NCBI RefSeq assembly: GCF_900187385.1
Contig: NZ_FYEY01000001.1
Span: 4,650,001 to 4,714,000, forward strand
Origin: Streptomyces sp. 2114.4
GTDB taxonomy: Bacteria > Actinomycetota > Actinomycetes > Streptomycetales > Streptomycetaceae
DNA: 64,000 nucleotides
Reading direction: 5' to 3'
Positions 16,458 to 24,783 of this stretch are shown here, one piece after another. Every line of letters starts with the position of its first letter. The stretch's first letter is position 1. A program made the position numbers and the translations under genes. The notes below the pieces were generated by a model. The model saw only the letters and a program-made list of their open reading frames with translations. It did no database searches and had not been told where the DNA came from.

Positions 16458-16771
16458 CCGACCCGCTTCACGGGGCACATCCGCGACACGCGCTCGACGA
16501 CGTGATACACGCACCGGTCCGCTTCTCCATCGTGGCGACCCTCGCGGCTGCCGCAAAGGCCGAATTCGCCTTTGTCCGCGACACCGTCGAGGTGAGCGAT
16601 TCGGTCCTGTCGCGGCAGGTGGCCACCCTGGAGAAGGCTGGCTATGTCGCCGTCAAGAAGGGATATGTCGGCAAGCGCCCGCGCACCTGGCTCGCCCTGA
16701 CGCCCGCCGGCCGCACCGCCTTCGCCGCACACTGTCAGGCCCTGCGGGCCATAGCGGGCGACGGCGGCTGA
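16454..16771 (+). CDS. Winged-helix DNA-binding protein (MarR-like, HTH_34 type)
   Basis: A 105-aa one-domain regulator. It starts at GTG 16454, overlapping the upstream stop by 4 nt. It reads DDVIHAPVRFSIVATLAAAA, then the recognition segment VSDSVLSRQVATLEKAGYVA and the wing VKKGYVGKRPRTWLALTPAG. This pattern is characteristic of the winged helix proteins that control small membrane protein operons in actinobacteria. The two GGAAAGTACTTGTCA repeats upstream of the operon are its likely targets. Confidence 0.85.
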   Translation: MTDPLHGAHPRHALDDVIHAPVRFSIVATLAAAAKAEFAFVRDTVEVSDSVLSRQVATLEKAGYVAVKKGYVGKRPRTWLALTPAGRTAFAAHCQALRAIAGDGG

Positions 16772-16837
16772 AACCGAGACCGACGACGGCCGACGGCTCA
16801 GGGAGGACAGCCCCGCCAGCGCCATTGCGACGCCGTG

Positions 16838-16868
16838 TTGACTTGAAGTGCGCTCCAACTCATACCGT
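16838..16868 (+). promoter_or_regulatory. MerR-type promoter with 19-bp spacer
   Basis: TTGACT (16838-16843) and TACCGT (16863-16868) are separated by exactly 19 bp, longer than the normal 17, with an imperfect dyad (ACTTGAAG...CTCCAACT) in the spacer. This is the hallmark of MerR-family activated promoters. It points at the aldo-keto reductase gene beginning 139 nt further on. No MerR gene is adjacent. Confidence 0.6.
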
Positions 16869-17007
16869 CCGGGACGTGACTCCGGCACAAGCCCGCTACG
16901 AGGGGCCGGAGTTCAGCAATCAGGACGGGATCAGAGGCAGAGGCTCGGCGACTCAGAGGCTCGGCGCCCCGGGTCCGTCCACCGTACGTTCAGGAGGTAG
17001 CAGCAGC

Positions 17008-18000
17008 ATGACCACGATGAGCATCCCGTCGCGTCGCCTCGGCGATCTGGTGGTTTCCGCGCAGGGGCTCGGCTGCATGGGGATGAGCCATGGGTACGGG
17101 GCGTCGGACGACACGCAGTCGATCGCGACCATCAACCGGGCGCTCGACCTCGGTGTCAGCCTGCTGGACACCTCCGACTTCTACGGGGCGGGGCACAACG
17201 AGGAGCTGATAGGCCGGGCGATTGCCGGCCGGCGGGACGAGGTGGTGCTGGCGACGAAGTTCGGGTTCGCCAACCGGCTCGGTGAGCCGACCGCGATCCG
17301 CGGCGACGCCGCCTACGTACGGGAGGCCTGCGACGCATCGCTGCGCCGGCTCGGGGTCGATCACATCGACCTCTACTACCAGCACCGCGTCGACCCCGAC
17401 GTACCGATCGAGGAGACCGTCGGTGCGATGGCCGAACTCGTCTCGGCGGGCAAGGTGCGGCACCTCGGGCTGTCCGAGGCGAGCGCGGCGACCCTGCGGC
17501 GGGCGCATGCGGTGCATCCGATCGCCGCGCTGCAGAGCGAGTGGTCGCTGTGGACCCGTGATCTGGAGCAGGAGATCGCGCCGGTGTGCCGTGAACTCGG
17601 TATCGGCCTGGTGCCGTTCTCGCCGCTCGGACGCGGCTTCCTGACCGGCCGCTACACCTCGGTGGAGGGCCTGCCCAAGTCCGATCTGCGCCGCAGCCAG
17701 CCGCGCTTCGCCGACGGCAACCTGGAGCAGAACCTGGCCATCGTCGAGCAGCTGGACGCGCTCGCCGCACAGAAGGGCGTCAGCGCCGGACAGCTCGCGC
17801 TGGCCTGGGTGCAGCACCGTGGGGATGACGTCGTGCCGATCCCCGGAACCCGCCGGGTGAAGTACCTGGAGGAAAACCTCGGGGCGCTCGCCGTGGAGCT
17901 GACCACCGAAGAACTCGCCGCGATCGACGCCGCGGCGCCGGCCGCCCGGGTCGCCGGTACGCGGTACGACGAGGCCAGCATGACCTTCGTCAACCGCTGA
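17008..18000 (+). CDS. Aldo/keto reductase
   Basis: A 330-aa NADPH-dependent aldo/keto reductase of the AKR11/13-like group that reduces aldehydes and ketones. It starts at ATG 17008 (MTTMSIPSRRLGDLVVSAQG) with an AGGAGGT site. The catalytic tetrad is complete: Asp54 and Tyr59 (LLDTSDFYG), Lys84 (LATKFGF) and His126 (DLYYQHRVDP). The NADPH-binding C-terminal loop includes VVPIPGTRRVKYLEENLGAL. It is monocistronic, with the MerR-type promoter upstream suggesting induction by an electrophile or oxidant. The physiological substrate is unknown. Confidence 0.92.
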   Translation: MTTMSIPSRRLGDLVVSAQGLGCMGMSHGYGASDDTQSIATINRALDLGVSLLDTSDFYGAGHNEELIGRAIAGRRDEVVLATKFGFANRLGEPTAIRGDAAYVREACDASLRRLGVDHIDLYYQHRVDPDVPIEETVGAMAELVSAGKVRHLGLSEASAATLRRAHAVHPIAALQSEWSLWTRDLEQEIAPVCRELGIGLVPFSPLGRGFLTGRYTSVEGLPKSDLRRSQPRFADGNLEQNLAIVEQLDALAAQKGVSAGQLALAWVQHRGDDVVPIPGTRRVKYLEENLGALAVELTTEELAAIDAAAPAARVAGTRYDEASMTFVNR

Positions 18001-18127
18001 CCGGCCAGGCGGGCAACTGTCGCCAAAGTGCCATGCCCGCATGAGGAGTGAGGCGAGGGGGAGGGGAGGAAGAGGGGGAGGGTAACAACAAGGCCGCCCC
18101 CTCCGCTCGAAGCGAGGAGCGGGTCCG

Positions 18128-18745
18128 TCAGCCTGTCAGGCTTTCCACCAGCAGGAGCCCGCCGATGACGATCATCATGGCGCCGGAGCACCGGGTGACC
18201 GCCCGGGCCGCGGACGGCCGGGTCTTCAGGACGGTCCGGGCGAGCACGGCGACGCCGAGGTAGACGACGGCGCATGCGGTCATGTGGAGCGTGCCGAGCA
18301 GTCCCGTCTGCGCGGCGATGGGCCAGCCCGTCGCCGGGTCGATGAACTGCGGGAACAGCGAGAAGTACAGCAGCAACGCCTTCGGGTTGAGGCCGCTGGT
18401 CCCGGCCCCCTTGAGCATGATCTGCAAGCGGGAGGAGCCCATGGCCGCACCGGAGGCCGTCAACGTGGCCGGCTGCCTCAGCACGCTGCAGCCGAGCCAC
18501 ACCAGGTAGCCCGCCCCCGCGACGGTCAGCGCGGTGAGCAGGGTCGTCGAGCTCGCCACGATCACCACCAGGCCCGCGACGGCGAGCAGCGTGTATCCCG
18601 CGTACCCGGCTATCAGCCCCGCGACCGCCGGAACGACCGACCGGTCCCGCAGCCCCGCCCCGATCGCATAGGCCCAGTCCGCGCCAGGGGTGAACACCAG
18701 CAGGAGATCCACCGCCAGGAAAGCCGCCAGCGTCGTCGTGTCCAT
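18128..18745 (-). CDS. LysE/RhtB family amino-acid exporter
   Basis: A 205-aa inner-membrane exporter with six hydrophobic segments. It begins MDTTTLAAFLAVDLLLVFTP; the FTPGADWAYAIGAGLRDR segment matches the conserved N-terminal P-G-P/D region of the LysE family, and LNPKALLLYFSLFPQF is the family's other signature. These proteins export amino acids or homoserine lactone-like compounds. It diverges from an Lrp/AsnC regulator across 120 nt, the standard arrangement for amino-acid-responsive control. Confidence 0.9.
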   Translation of the reverse strand: MDTTTLAAFLAVDLLLVFTPGADWAYAIGAGLRDRSVVPAVAGLIAGYAGYTLLAVAGLVVIVASSTTLLTALTVAGAGYLVWLGCSVLRQPATLTASGAAMGSSRLQIMLKGAGTSGLNPKALLLYFSLFPQFIDPATGWPIAAQTGLLGTLHMTACAVVYLGVAVLARTVLKTRPSAARAVTRCSGAMMIVIGGLLLVESLTG

Positions 18746-18812
18746 GGGCCGGTCCTTCTCTTGCGTTCCGCGTTCTGCGCTACGAGGGGAAGGTTAGGTC
18801 TGATCTGCCCGA

Positions 18813-18828
18813 AAATGTTTCCGCATTT
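18813..18828. promoter_or_regulatory. AT-rich dyad between LysE and Lrp genes
   Basis: AAATG, six bases, CATTT in the divergent gap, in an AT-rich patch unusual for this sequence. Lrp/AsnC proteins favour such AT-rich interrupted palindromes. It is a candidate operator for the adjacent Lrp gene. Confidence 0.4.
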
Positions 18829-18865
18829 ACCTCATGATCGCGTGCACTGAGGGAGAATCTTCTTC

Positions 18866-19318
18866 ATGGACGCCTTGGATCGGAAGATTCTTACCGAGCT
18901 GCAGTTGGACGGCCGTCTCACGGTCACCGAGCTCGCCGCCCGGGTGCAGCTGAGCGTGTCGCCCTGCCACCGCCGCCTGCGCGACCTCGAACGAGCAGGC
19001 GCGATCCGCGGCTACCGCGCCGTCGTGGACCCGGCCGCCGTCGGCCTCGACTTCGAAGCCCTCGTCTTCGCCACGCTGCGCTGGGAGGACCGTGACACCG
19101 TCACCGCCTTCGAGGAGGCAGTGGCCGCCGTCCCCCACGTGCTCCAGGCCCAACGCCTGTTCGGCGAACCCGACTACCTCCTGCGCATCGCCACCACCGA
19201 CCTGTCCGCCTTCCAGCAGCTCTACGACCAGCGCCTGGCCAGACTGCCGGGCGTCCAACGCCTGACCTCCACCCTCGTCATGAAGCACGTCGTCGACGAC
19301 CGCCCGCTGCCCGAGTAG
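18866..19318 (+). CDS. Lrp/AsnC family transcriptional regulator
   Basis: A 150-aa regulator with an N-terminal helix-turn-helix (MDALDRKILTELQLDGRLTV then LAARVQLSVSPCHRRLRDLE) and a C-terminal RAM amino-acid-binding domain (about residues 65-145, including VPHVLQAQRLFGEPDYLLRI). This is the standard Lrp/AsnC length and fold. GAGGGAGAA lies upstream of the ATG at 18866. It is divergent from the LysE exporter, so it probably activates export when its amino-acid ligand accumulates. Confidence 0.92.
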   Translation: MDALDRKILTELQLDGRLTVTELAARVQLSVSPCHRRLRDLERAGAIRGYRAVVDPAAVGLDFEALVFATLRWEDRDTVTAFEEAVAAVPHVLQAQRLFGEPDYLLRIATTDLSAFQQLYDQRLARLPGVQRLTSTLVMKHVVDDRPLPE

Positions 19319-19429
19319 CCCCACCGCGAGCACTGCCGCAGGAGGCTGCTTTAGACTTTTCGCAGCGTGAGGGGGCCGGTGTCGGCGGTCGCTGCCGCGG
19401 CCGTTGGCCGTACGGAAGGGCGGCGCGCC

Positions 19430-19840
19430 ATGGGCTGGAAGCTCGAATTGGTGCCGGTGCCGGTCGCCGATGTGGAGCGGGCCAAGCATTTCTACGGCGA
19501 GCAGATGGGCTTTGCCGTCGATCACGACATGTGCGTCGGGGACGCGGTGCGCGTCGTGCAGCTGACGCCGCCGGGGTCGGGCTGCTCGATCGTGATCGGC
19601 GCGGGCGACGGGGTCACGGAGGGGGAGCCCGGTTCCGTGCAGGGGCTCCAGCTGGTGGTCTCCGATATCGCCGCGGCCCGTGCGCAACTGCTCGAACGGG
19701 GTGTGGCGGCCGGTCCCGTGCAGCATGTGGAGGACGGGGCGATGGCCGACGGCCCCGGCGGTGCGTGGAATTCGTTCGTCTACTTCAGCGACCCGGACGG
19801 CAACGGCTGGGCACTCCAGGAGCGGCCTTCCGACGGCTGA
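19430..19840 (+). CDS. VOC family (glyoxalase/bleomycin-resistance fold) protein
   Basis: A 136-aa protein of the vicinal oxygen chelate superfamily. It starts at ATG 19430 (MGWKLELVPVPVADVERAKH). The paired beta-alpha-beta-beta-beta modules are visible: the first ends in VVQLTPPGSGCSIVIG, and the second spans LQLVVSDIAAARAQLLERGV to YFSDPDGNGWALQE, the usual C-terminal signature. It is probably a small-molecule binding or modifying enzyme; the reaction cannot be inferred. It stands alone with a weak ribosome-binding site. Confidence 0.85.
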   Translation: MGWKLELVPVPVADVERAKHFYGEQMGFAVDHDMCVGDAVRVVQLTPPGSGCSIVIGAGDGVTEGEPGSVQGLQLVVSDIAAARAQLLERGVAAGPVQHVEDGAMADGPGGAWNSFVYFSDPDGNGWALQERPSDG

Positions 19841-20030
19841 CAGGGCGGACAGGGCTGAGGGGCGTGCGTGCGGACCTCCGCGTCGGCAGGGCACGCGGAT
19901 CTACGGGCCCGCTTCGAGGCGGAGTCGGCGACGGCAGCGCTGCCGGACGGCAGCATTCCGTGCGCGATGAACGTACATCTCGCGACGGCGGTGCGGCGGC
20001 GATCCGGCAGCGGCGCTCTGGCTACGAGCC

Positions 20031-20597
20031 TCAGCCGCCGTACGGGCGGGTCGCGCGGGCCTCGCGGAGGGTCACCGCCCACCAGGTCAGCTGGTTGAGC
20101 AGGGTGTCGGCGGCCTGTGTGGCGGGGGCCGGGTCGTGCAGGCTGCCCGCCTCGTCGAAGAGGTTGCCACAGAGCGCGAAGCTCACCGTTTCGCGGACCG
20201 TGGTGGCGTGCAACTCCGCGAAAACCAACCGCAGTTGCTCGACGGCGCGCAGACCGCCGGAGATCCCGCCGTACGAGACGAAGCCGACCGGCTTGGCCTG
20301 CCACTGGCGGTGCAGCAGGTCGATGGCGTGCTTGAGCGGGGCCGGGAACGAGTGGTTGTACTCCGGGGTGATCACGACGAAGGCGTCGGCCTCGTCGATG
20401 CGCTTGGCGAACGACTCGAACTCCTCGCTGCCGTAACGGAGTTCGTAGGGGCGGACGGTGTCGAGGTCGATGACGTCGAGGTCGATATGCGCGTGGGTCC
20501 CGGCGTGCCGGGAGAACCAGTTCGCGATGACGGGGGCGAACCGGCCCTCCCGGGTGCTGGCGATGATCACTGCGAGACGGTAGGGGTGCGCGGACAT
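20031..20597 (-). CDS. NADPH-dependent FMN reductase
   Basis: A 188-aa flavodoxin-like reductase. It starts at ATG 20597 (MSAHPYRLAVIIASTREGRF); the phosphate-binding loop is IIASTREGR, and the VVITPEYNHSFPAPLKHAID segment is the diagnostic motif of the NADPH-dependent FMN reductase/chromate reductase family. Likely roles are flavin or quinone reduction in the cytoplasm. A GAAAGGCCC stretch precedes the start. It is monocistronic. Confidence 0.9.
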   Translation of the reverse strand: MSAHPYRLAVIIASTREGRFAPVIANWFSRHAGTHAHIDLDVIDLDTVRPYELRYGSEEFESFAKRIDEADAFVVITPEYNHSFPAPLKHAIDLLHRQWQAKPVGFVSYGGISGGLRAVEQLRLVFAELHATTVRETVSFALCGNLFDEAGSLHDPAPATQAADTLLNQLTWWAVTLREARATRPYGG

Positions 20598-20723
20598 GCG
20601 GGGCCTTTCGTGGCGTGTGAGCGGCAAAGCGCCGCCGACCACCGACGCTAGGACCTCAAGTGAGCTTGAGGTCAAGCGCGCAGGCCACGCCTGGGCCTCG
20701 TCCACGGGCGAGCAGCCCTCGGG

Positions 20724-21155
20724 TCACTCCGCCCCGAACAGCTTCAGCAGCTCCGGCTTCTCGAACATCCGCGCCGTCTCGACGGCCGAGGGGCTGCCCG
20801 CCGAGGGGTCCGCACCGTGTGCCATCAGGACCTTGATGACCTCGTCCTCGGCCTTGAAGACCGCGCCGGCGAGCGGGGTCTGGCCACGGTCGTTGGGGCG
20901 GTCGGCGTCGGCGCCGCGCTGCAACAGGGCCTCCACGGTGGCGGGATGACCGTGGTACGCCGCCAGCATCACCAGCGAGTCGCCCTTGTCGTTCGTCAGA
21001 TTGGCGGGGACACCCGCGTCCACGTATGCGGCGACGGTGTCGGTGTCGCCGTGCCGTGCCAGGTCGAACACCTTCGCCGCGAGCTGCAGCACCTCGGGGT
21101 CGTGCGCGTGCTCGATCGCCTCGGGCCCCTGCGGCTCGGAATTCGCGTCGCTCAT
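20724..21155 (-). CDS. Ankyrin repeat protein
   Basis: A 143-aa cytoplasmic protein starting at ATG 21155 (MSDANSEPQGPEAIEHAHDP). About three ankyrin repeats follow an N-terminal cap: GDTDTVAAYVDAGVPANLTN, then KGDSLVMLAAYHGHPATVEA and RGQTPLAGAVFKAEDEVIKV. This length is typical of short bacterial ankyrin proteins, which mediate protein-protein contacts. No partner gene is evident; in other bacteria such proteins sit next to catalase genes, but not here. Confidence 0.88.
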   Translation of the reverse strand: MSDANSEPQGPEAIEHAHDPEVLQLAAKVFDLARHGDTDTVAAYVDAGVPANLTNDKGDSLVMLAAYHGHPATVEALLQRGADADRPNDRGQTPLAGAVFKAEDEVIKVLMAHGADPSAGSPSAVETARMFEKPELLKLFGAE

Positions 21156-21308
21156 GGTCGCCGGCCTCCTGCTGTGGTGGGTGGTGCGTGCCTGCACTGT
21201 GTAGCGCCACCTTATGCAGGCCATCGCCCATGGGGCAGCGGGCGCGGGGCGCGCCGCACGGTGGCTCACGCCCCGCTTACCCCAGGTCGTGCCGGGCAAG
21301 CCCCGGCC

Positions 21309-22328
21309 TCAGAACGTCGCGCGGATCGCCCCCACCCGTGCCGCTCCACCGAAGAGCGGGGCGTCCTCCAGCCGGGACAGCACGGCAGCGTCGACCCCCA
21401 TCAGGCGCAGCGTCCGGGCGAGAACCGGCCCCAGGGTGCGGCCCGCCCCATCGTCGATCTTGAAGGCGAGGGCGCGGCCGTCCGGGAGGGCCAGGGCCTG
21501 GACCGCCTCGGCCCCCATCTTGGCGAGCGTGCCCGGCAGGGCTTGCATCAGCCAGGTGTCCGGCCGCCGAGTGCCCGCGACGTACTCCGGGTGGGCGCGC
21601 ATCGCATCCGCGACCCGCCGCTCAGGACTGCCGGGCTCGGCGAGCACGAAGTACCGGAAGGCGCGGGCCAGGCCGGTCAGGGAGAGCGAGAGCAGCGGCG
21701 CGCCGCAGCCGTCCGTGCCGATGTGCGCGACGTCCTCGCCGCTCGCGGCCCGCACCCCCTCGGCCACCAGCTGCTGCAGCGGGTGCGCCTGGTCGAGGTA
21801 CGAGCCGAGCGGCCAGCCGTTGCGCGCACAGGCGGCCAGCATCGCGGTGTGCTTGCCCGAGCAGTTCATCGTGAGGCGGTCACGGACCCGTCCGGCGGCG
21901 AGGTACGCCTCCGCCTCCTCCGGGTCCAGGGGCAGGTCCGCCGGCGTCTGCAGCTGCCCGGCGGTCAGCCCGTGCTCGGCCAGCATGGACCGCACCAGGT
22001 CAAGGTGGAACGGCTCGCCGGAATGGCTCGCGGCGGCCAGCGCCAGCCGCTCGCCGGAGAGGTCCAGCCCCGCCCGCAGCACCGCCGCGGCCTGCATCGG
22101 CTTGTTCGTGGAGCGGGGGAAGACGGGAGCGGTCACCTCGCCCAGCGACCACTCCACGCTGCCGTCCGCCGCGAGCACCACCAGGGACCCGCGGTGCCGG
22201 CCCTCGACGAAGCCGGAGCGGACGACCTCGGCGAGCACGGGGGACACCGGCGACGACAGGCCGGCTGCCGCGCCGGCTTCTGCGCCGGCTTCCGGGGTCG
22301 GTGCGGATATCGGAGTGGGCGAGGTCAT
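21309..22328 (-). CDS. Asparaginase (Rhizobium etli type II/thermolabile family)
   Basis: A 339-aa enzyme predicted to hydrolyse L-asparagine to aspartate and ammonia. Family motifs (PF06089 type) seen are GHRHGSLVVLAADGSVEWSL, FPRSTNKPMQAAAVLRAG with the Ser/Lys pair, MNCSGKHTAMLAACARNGW and GTDGCGAPLLSLSLTGLARA. This family differs from E. coli AnsA/AnsB. The N-terminal ~20 residues are Ala/Pro/Glu-rich and probably disordered. It is 50 nt downstream of the RsiG gene on the same strand and may be co-transcribed with it. It supplies ammonia and so fits nitrogen control by GlnR, though no GlnR site was identified. Confidence 0.9.
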   Translation of the reverse strand: MTSPTPISAPTPEAGAEAGAAAGLSSPVSPVLAEVVRSGFVEGRHRGSLVVLAADGSVEWSLGEVTAPVFPRSTNKPMQAAAVLRAGLDLSGERLALAAASHSGEPFHLDLVRSMLAEHGLTAGQLQTPADLPLDPEEAEAYLAAGRVRDRLTMNCSGKHTAMLAACARNGWPLGSYLDQAHPLQQLVAEGVRAASGEDVAHIGTDGCGAPLLSLSLTGLARAFRYFVLAEPGSPERRVADAMRAHPEYVAGTRRPDTWLMQALPGTLAKMGAEAVQALALPDGRALAFKIDDGAGRTLGPVLARTLRLMGVDAAVLSRLEDAPLFGGAARVGAIRATF

Positions 22329-22378
22329 CGGCGGCCTTCCGGGGAGTGACCCGTCGCCCCCGAAGGCTTGTGGCCCGG

Positions 22379-23116
22379 TCAGGACAGCAGGTCGTCTACT
22401 TGCGCTTCGCCTTCACGGTACCTGCGGGCAATTTCGGCGCTGCAATCGTCGGCGGTGCGCTGCAGTGACTGACGGCGACGCGACACCTGCTGCTCGTAGC
22501 GGATCAGCCGGCCCATGGCCTCCTGCAGTTCCTGGTCGGTGCGCGCGGTGAGGTCGGACAGCTCGACCTCACCGAGGATTTCCTCGGCGAGCCTGCGGTT
22601 CTCCTCGCTGTGCGGCGTGCCGACGGTCACATGCCGTGCCGAGGAGCGGTGCCGGGACGGCAGGTCCGTCAGGATCTCCGGCAGCCGGTCGAGCAGCGGG
22701 GAGTGCTGCGCGGACCGGCGGGCGATCTCGGCACGCAGAATGTCGATCCGGCCCTGCAACAGCCGTCGCAGATAGCTGAGATCGGCCTCTTCCTGCTGTG
22801 AGTCGCGCCGTACCACCCGCAGCTCGGGCAGCCCCAGGCCGGACAGCTCGGGCGCCGCGGCCGGACGGCAGCGGTCGCGCTGCTGCGGGGGGCGGGGGTG
22901 CTGCGCCTGGCCTGCCTTGGGCATGGGACCGTCCTCGGTGCCGGGGGGCTCGACGCGAGCCGCTGCCGTGGTCGTCGTCAGGGCGGTGGGGGGTGGTGGC
23001 GTGCCGGGCGGACGTGCGGTGTCTGGCGTGGGGGCGGTGGACGTCGTCCGGCCGGTCGGTGTCGTACGGGTGGTTGGTACGGGACCGGGTGTCTGTCCGG
23101 CGCCGAGAGTGCTCAT
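22379..23116 (-). CDS. rsiG: RsiG-like anti-sigma factor (c-di-GMP-dependent, for WhiG)
   Basis: A 245-aa protein resembling RsiG, the Streptomyces anti-sigma factor that holds the sporulation sigma factor WhiG when loaded with c-di-GMP. The first c-di-GMP motif E(X)3S(X)2R(X)3Q(X)3D is exact at Glu110, Ser114, Arg117, Gln121 and Asp125, in a long helix. A second helix (about 194-222) has the same spacing but matches only at Glu199, Arg206 and Gln210. The first ~65 residues are Pro/Thr-rich. ATG 22924 (MPKAGQAQHP) would drop them and give 182 aa, so the start is uncertain. Confidence 0.82.
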   Translation of the reverse strand: MSTLGAGQTPGPVPTTRTTPTGRTTSTAPTPDTARPPGTPPPPTALTTTTAAARVEPPGTEDGPMPKAGQAQHPRPPQQRDRCRPAAAPELSGLGLPELRVVRRDSQQEEADLSYLRRLLQGRIDILRAEIARRSAQHSPLLDRLPEILTDLPSRHRSSARHVTVGTPHSEENRRLAEEILGEVELSDLTARTDQELQEAMGRLIRYEQQVSRRRQSLQRTADDCSAEIARRYREGEAQVDDLLS

Positions 23117-23291
23117 GGGTCGTTCCGTCCCCTCGTCCGGTGCCGCTTCCTGGGCATGTTGTCCATGAAACGCACCACGTGCACGCATCGTGCCACTCTG
23201 GGCGGTCCTTCTGCAGGGCCATGGCACCCGAACGGCCCCCGGAGGGGCACGGCTGTCCGAAGACGGTGGGCCGCCGGGCATGATGGCGGGT

Positions 23292-23717
23292 ATGCGAGCT
23301 GTGGTGCAAAGGGTTGACGGCGCACGCGTCGAGGTGGCGGGCGAGACGGTCGGGGAGATCGTCGGTGAGGGGCTGTGCGTGCTGGTGGGGGTCACGCACG
23401 AGGACACCCCGGAGAAGGCGGCGCAGCTGGCCCGCAAGCTGTGGTCGGTGCGGATTCTGCAGGGCGAGAAGTCCTGCTCGGACACCGCCGCGCCGCTGTT
23501 GGTGATCAGCCAGTTCACTCTCTACGGTGACGCCCGCAAGGGGCGCCGCCCCACCTGGAACGCCGCTGCCCCGGGGCCGGTCGCCGAGCCGCTGGTCGAC
23601 GAGGTCGTGGCGCAGCTGCGGGCGCTGGGCGCCCAGGTGGAGACCGGCCGCTTCGGCGCGGACATGAAGGTGTCGCTGACGAACGACGGGCCGTTCACGG
23701 TGCTGGTGGAGGTGTAG
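23292..23717 (+). CDS. dtd: D-aminoacyl-tRNA deacylase
   Basis: A 141-aa enzyme that removes D-amino acids (and glycine from tRNA-Ala) from mischarged tRNAs, a translation proofreading step. It starts at ATG 23292 (MRAVVQRVDGARVEVAGETV). The two active-site signatures are present: SQFTLYGD with its threonine, and the C-terminal NDGPFT, the family's Gly-Pro motif (usually NxGPVT). GRFGADMKVSL precedes it as expected. It is convergent with YgfZ across a strong hairpin. Confidence 0.93.
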   Translation: MRAVVQRVDGARVEVAGETVGEIVGEGLCVLVGVTHEDTPEKAAQLARKLWSVRILQGEKSCSDTAAPLLVISQFTLYGDARKGRRPTWNAAAPGPVAEPLVDEVVAQLRALGAQVETGRFGADMKVSLTNDGPFTVLVEV

Positions 23718-23735
23718 GCCGGGCCGGGGGCGGAA

Positions 23736-23762
23736 TCCGGCGCGGGGCGGCCCCGCGCCGGA
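23736..23762. terminator. Bidirectional terminator between dtd and ygfZ-like gene
   Basis: A perfect 12-bp GC-rich stem: TCCGGCGCGGGG (23736-23747), a 3-nt loop, CCCCGCGCCGGA (23751-23762), in the 54-nt gap between two convergent genes. The lack of a T-run is usual in Streptomyces. Confidence 0.8.
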
Positions 23763-23771
23763 CGGGGCGTC

Positions 23772-24752
23772 CTACGGCTCGACCACGATCTCCTGCGCCG
23801 CCGCCGTGCCGCCCGCCGTCAACTGCGCGGCCGGCGGCACATTCCGCTTGACCAGGGCGAGCGCGATCGGGCCGAGCTCGTGATGGCGGGCCGAGGTGGT
23901 GACGAAGCCGAGCTGCCGGCCCTCCTCGCCGTCCGAGGCGAGACGGATGGGGGCACCGTGCGGCGGCAGATGGACCTCGCTGCCGTCCAGGTGCAAGAAG
24001 ACCAGCCGGCGCGGCGGCTTCCCCAGGTTGTGGACCCGGGCGACGGTCTCCTGGCCGCGGTAGCAGCCCTTCTGGAGGTGTACGGCGGTGCCGATCCAGC
24101 CCAGCTCGTGCGGGATGGTGCGGTGGTCGGTCTCCAGGCCCAGCCGGGGGCGGTGGGCCTCGACGCGCAGCGCCTCCAGCGCCAGGACACCGGCCGCCGG
24201 GCCATTTCCAGCGGCGAACGGCTCCAGCTCGGCGCGCGGCAGGAACAGATCGCGGCCGTGCGCGGTCTCGCGGACCACGGCGCTGCCGGGCGCCTCGGCG
24301 ATGGAGCCGGCCGGCAGGTGGACGACGGCGATCTCGTCCGTGCGGTCGGCGACCTCGACCCGGTAGAAGAACTTCATGCTCTCCAGGTAGGCGATCAGCG
24401 CCTCCTGGTGGCCCGGTTCGGTGTGCATCCAGGTCGTCTCGCCGTCGTCGACGAGGTAGACCGCATGCTCGATGTGGCCGTGCGCGGAGAGGATCAGCGC
24501 CTCGGTGGCATGGCCGGGCGCGAGTTCGCTGACGTGCTGGGTGAGCAGCAGGTGCAGCCAGCTCAGTCGTTCGGGGCCGGTGACGGTGACCACGCCGCGG
24601 TGGGAGAGGTCCACGAAGCCGGAGCCGTCGGCGAGGGCGCGCTGCTCACGGAAGAGGTCTCCGTAGTGCGCGGCGACGCCTTCGTCCGGAGCCTCGGCGG
24701 GGACGGCGCCGGGCAGCGACAGCAGGGGGCTGGCGGGTGATGGTCGCAGCAT
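23772..24752 (-). CDS. Folate-binding YgfZ/GcvT-like protein
   Basis: A 326-aa protein of the YgfZ family, tetrahydrofolate-dependent helpers in Fe-S cluster assembly or repair, related in fold to glycine cleavage T-protein. The diagnostic KGCYRGQE motif is intact (HLQKGCYRGQETVARVHNLG), with the family cysteine. The N-terminal half has FVDLSHRGVVTVTGPERLSW, as in GcvT. It starts at ATG 24752. It is adjacent to and codirectional with nur (31 nt between), and the downstream end faces dtd. Confidence 0.9.
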   Translation of the reverse strand: MLRPSPASPLLSLPGAVPAEAPDEGVAAHYGDLFREQRALADGSGFVDLSHRGVVTVTGPERLSWLHLLLTQHVSELAPGHATEALILSAHGHIEHAVYLVDDGETTWMHTEPGHQEALIAYLESMKFFYRVEVADRTDEIAVVHLPAGSIAEAPGSAVVRETAHGRDLFLPRAELEPFAAGNGPAAGVLALEALRVEAHRPRLGLETDHRTIPHELGWIGTAVHLQKGCYRGQETVARVHNLGKPPRRLVFLHLDGSEVHLPPHGAPIRLASDGEEGRQLGFVTTSARHHELGPIALALVKRNVPPAAQLTAGGTAAAQEIVVEP

Positions 24753-24783
24753 GAGGCCAGCCTACGACCCGCTCGCGACTGTC

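Noticed and set aside
18001..18127. Purine-rich tract after the aldo-keto reductase gene
   Set aside because: Looks unusual (long G/A run) but no stem, repeat or coding signal could be supported.
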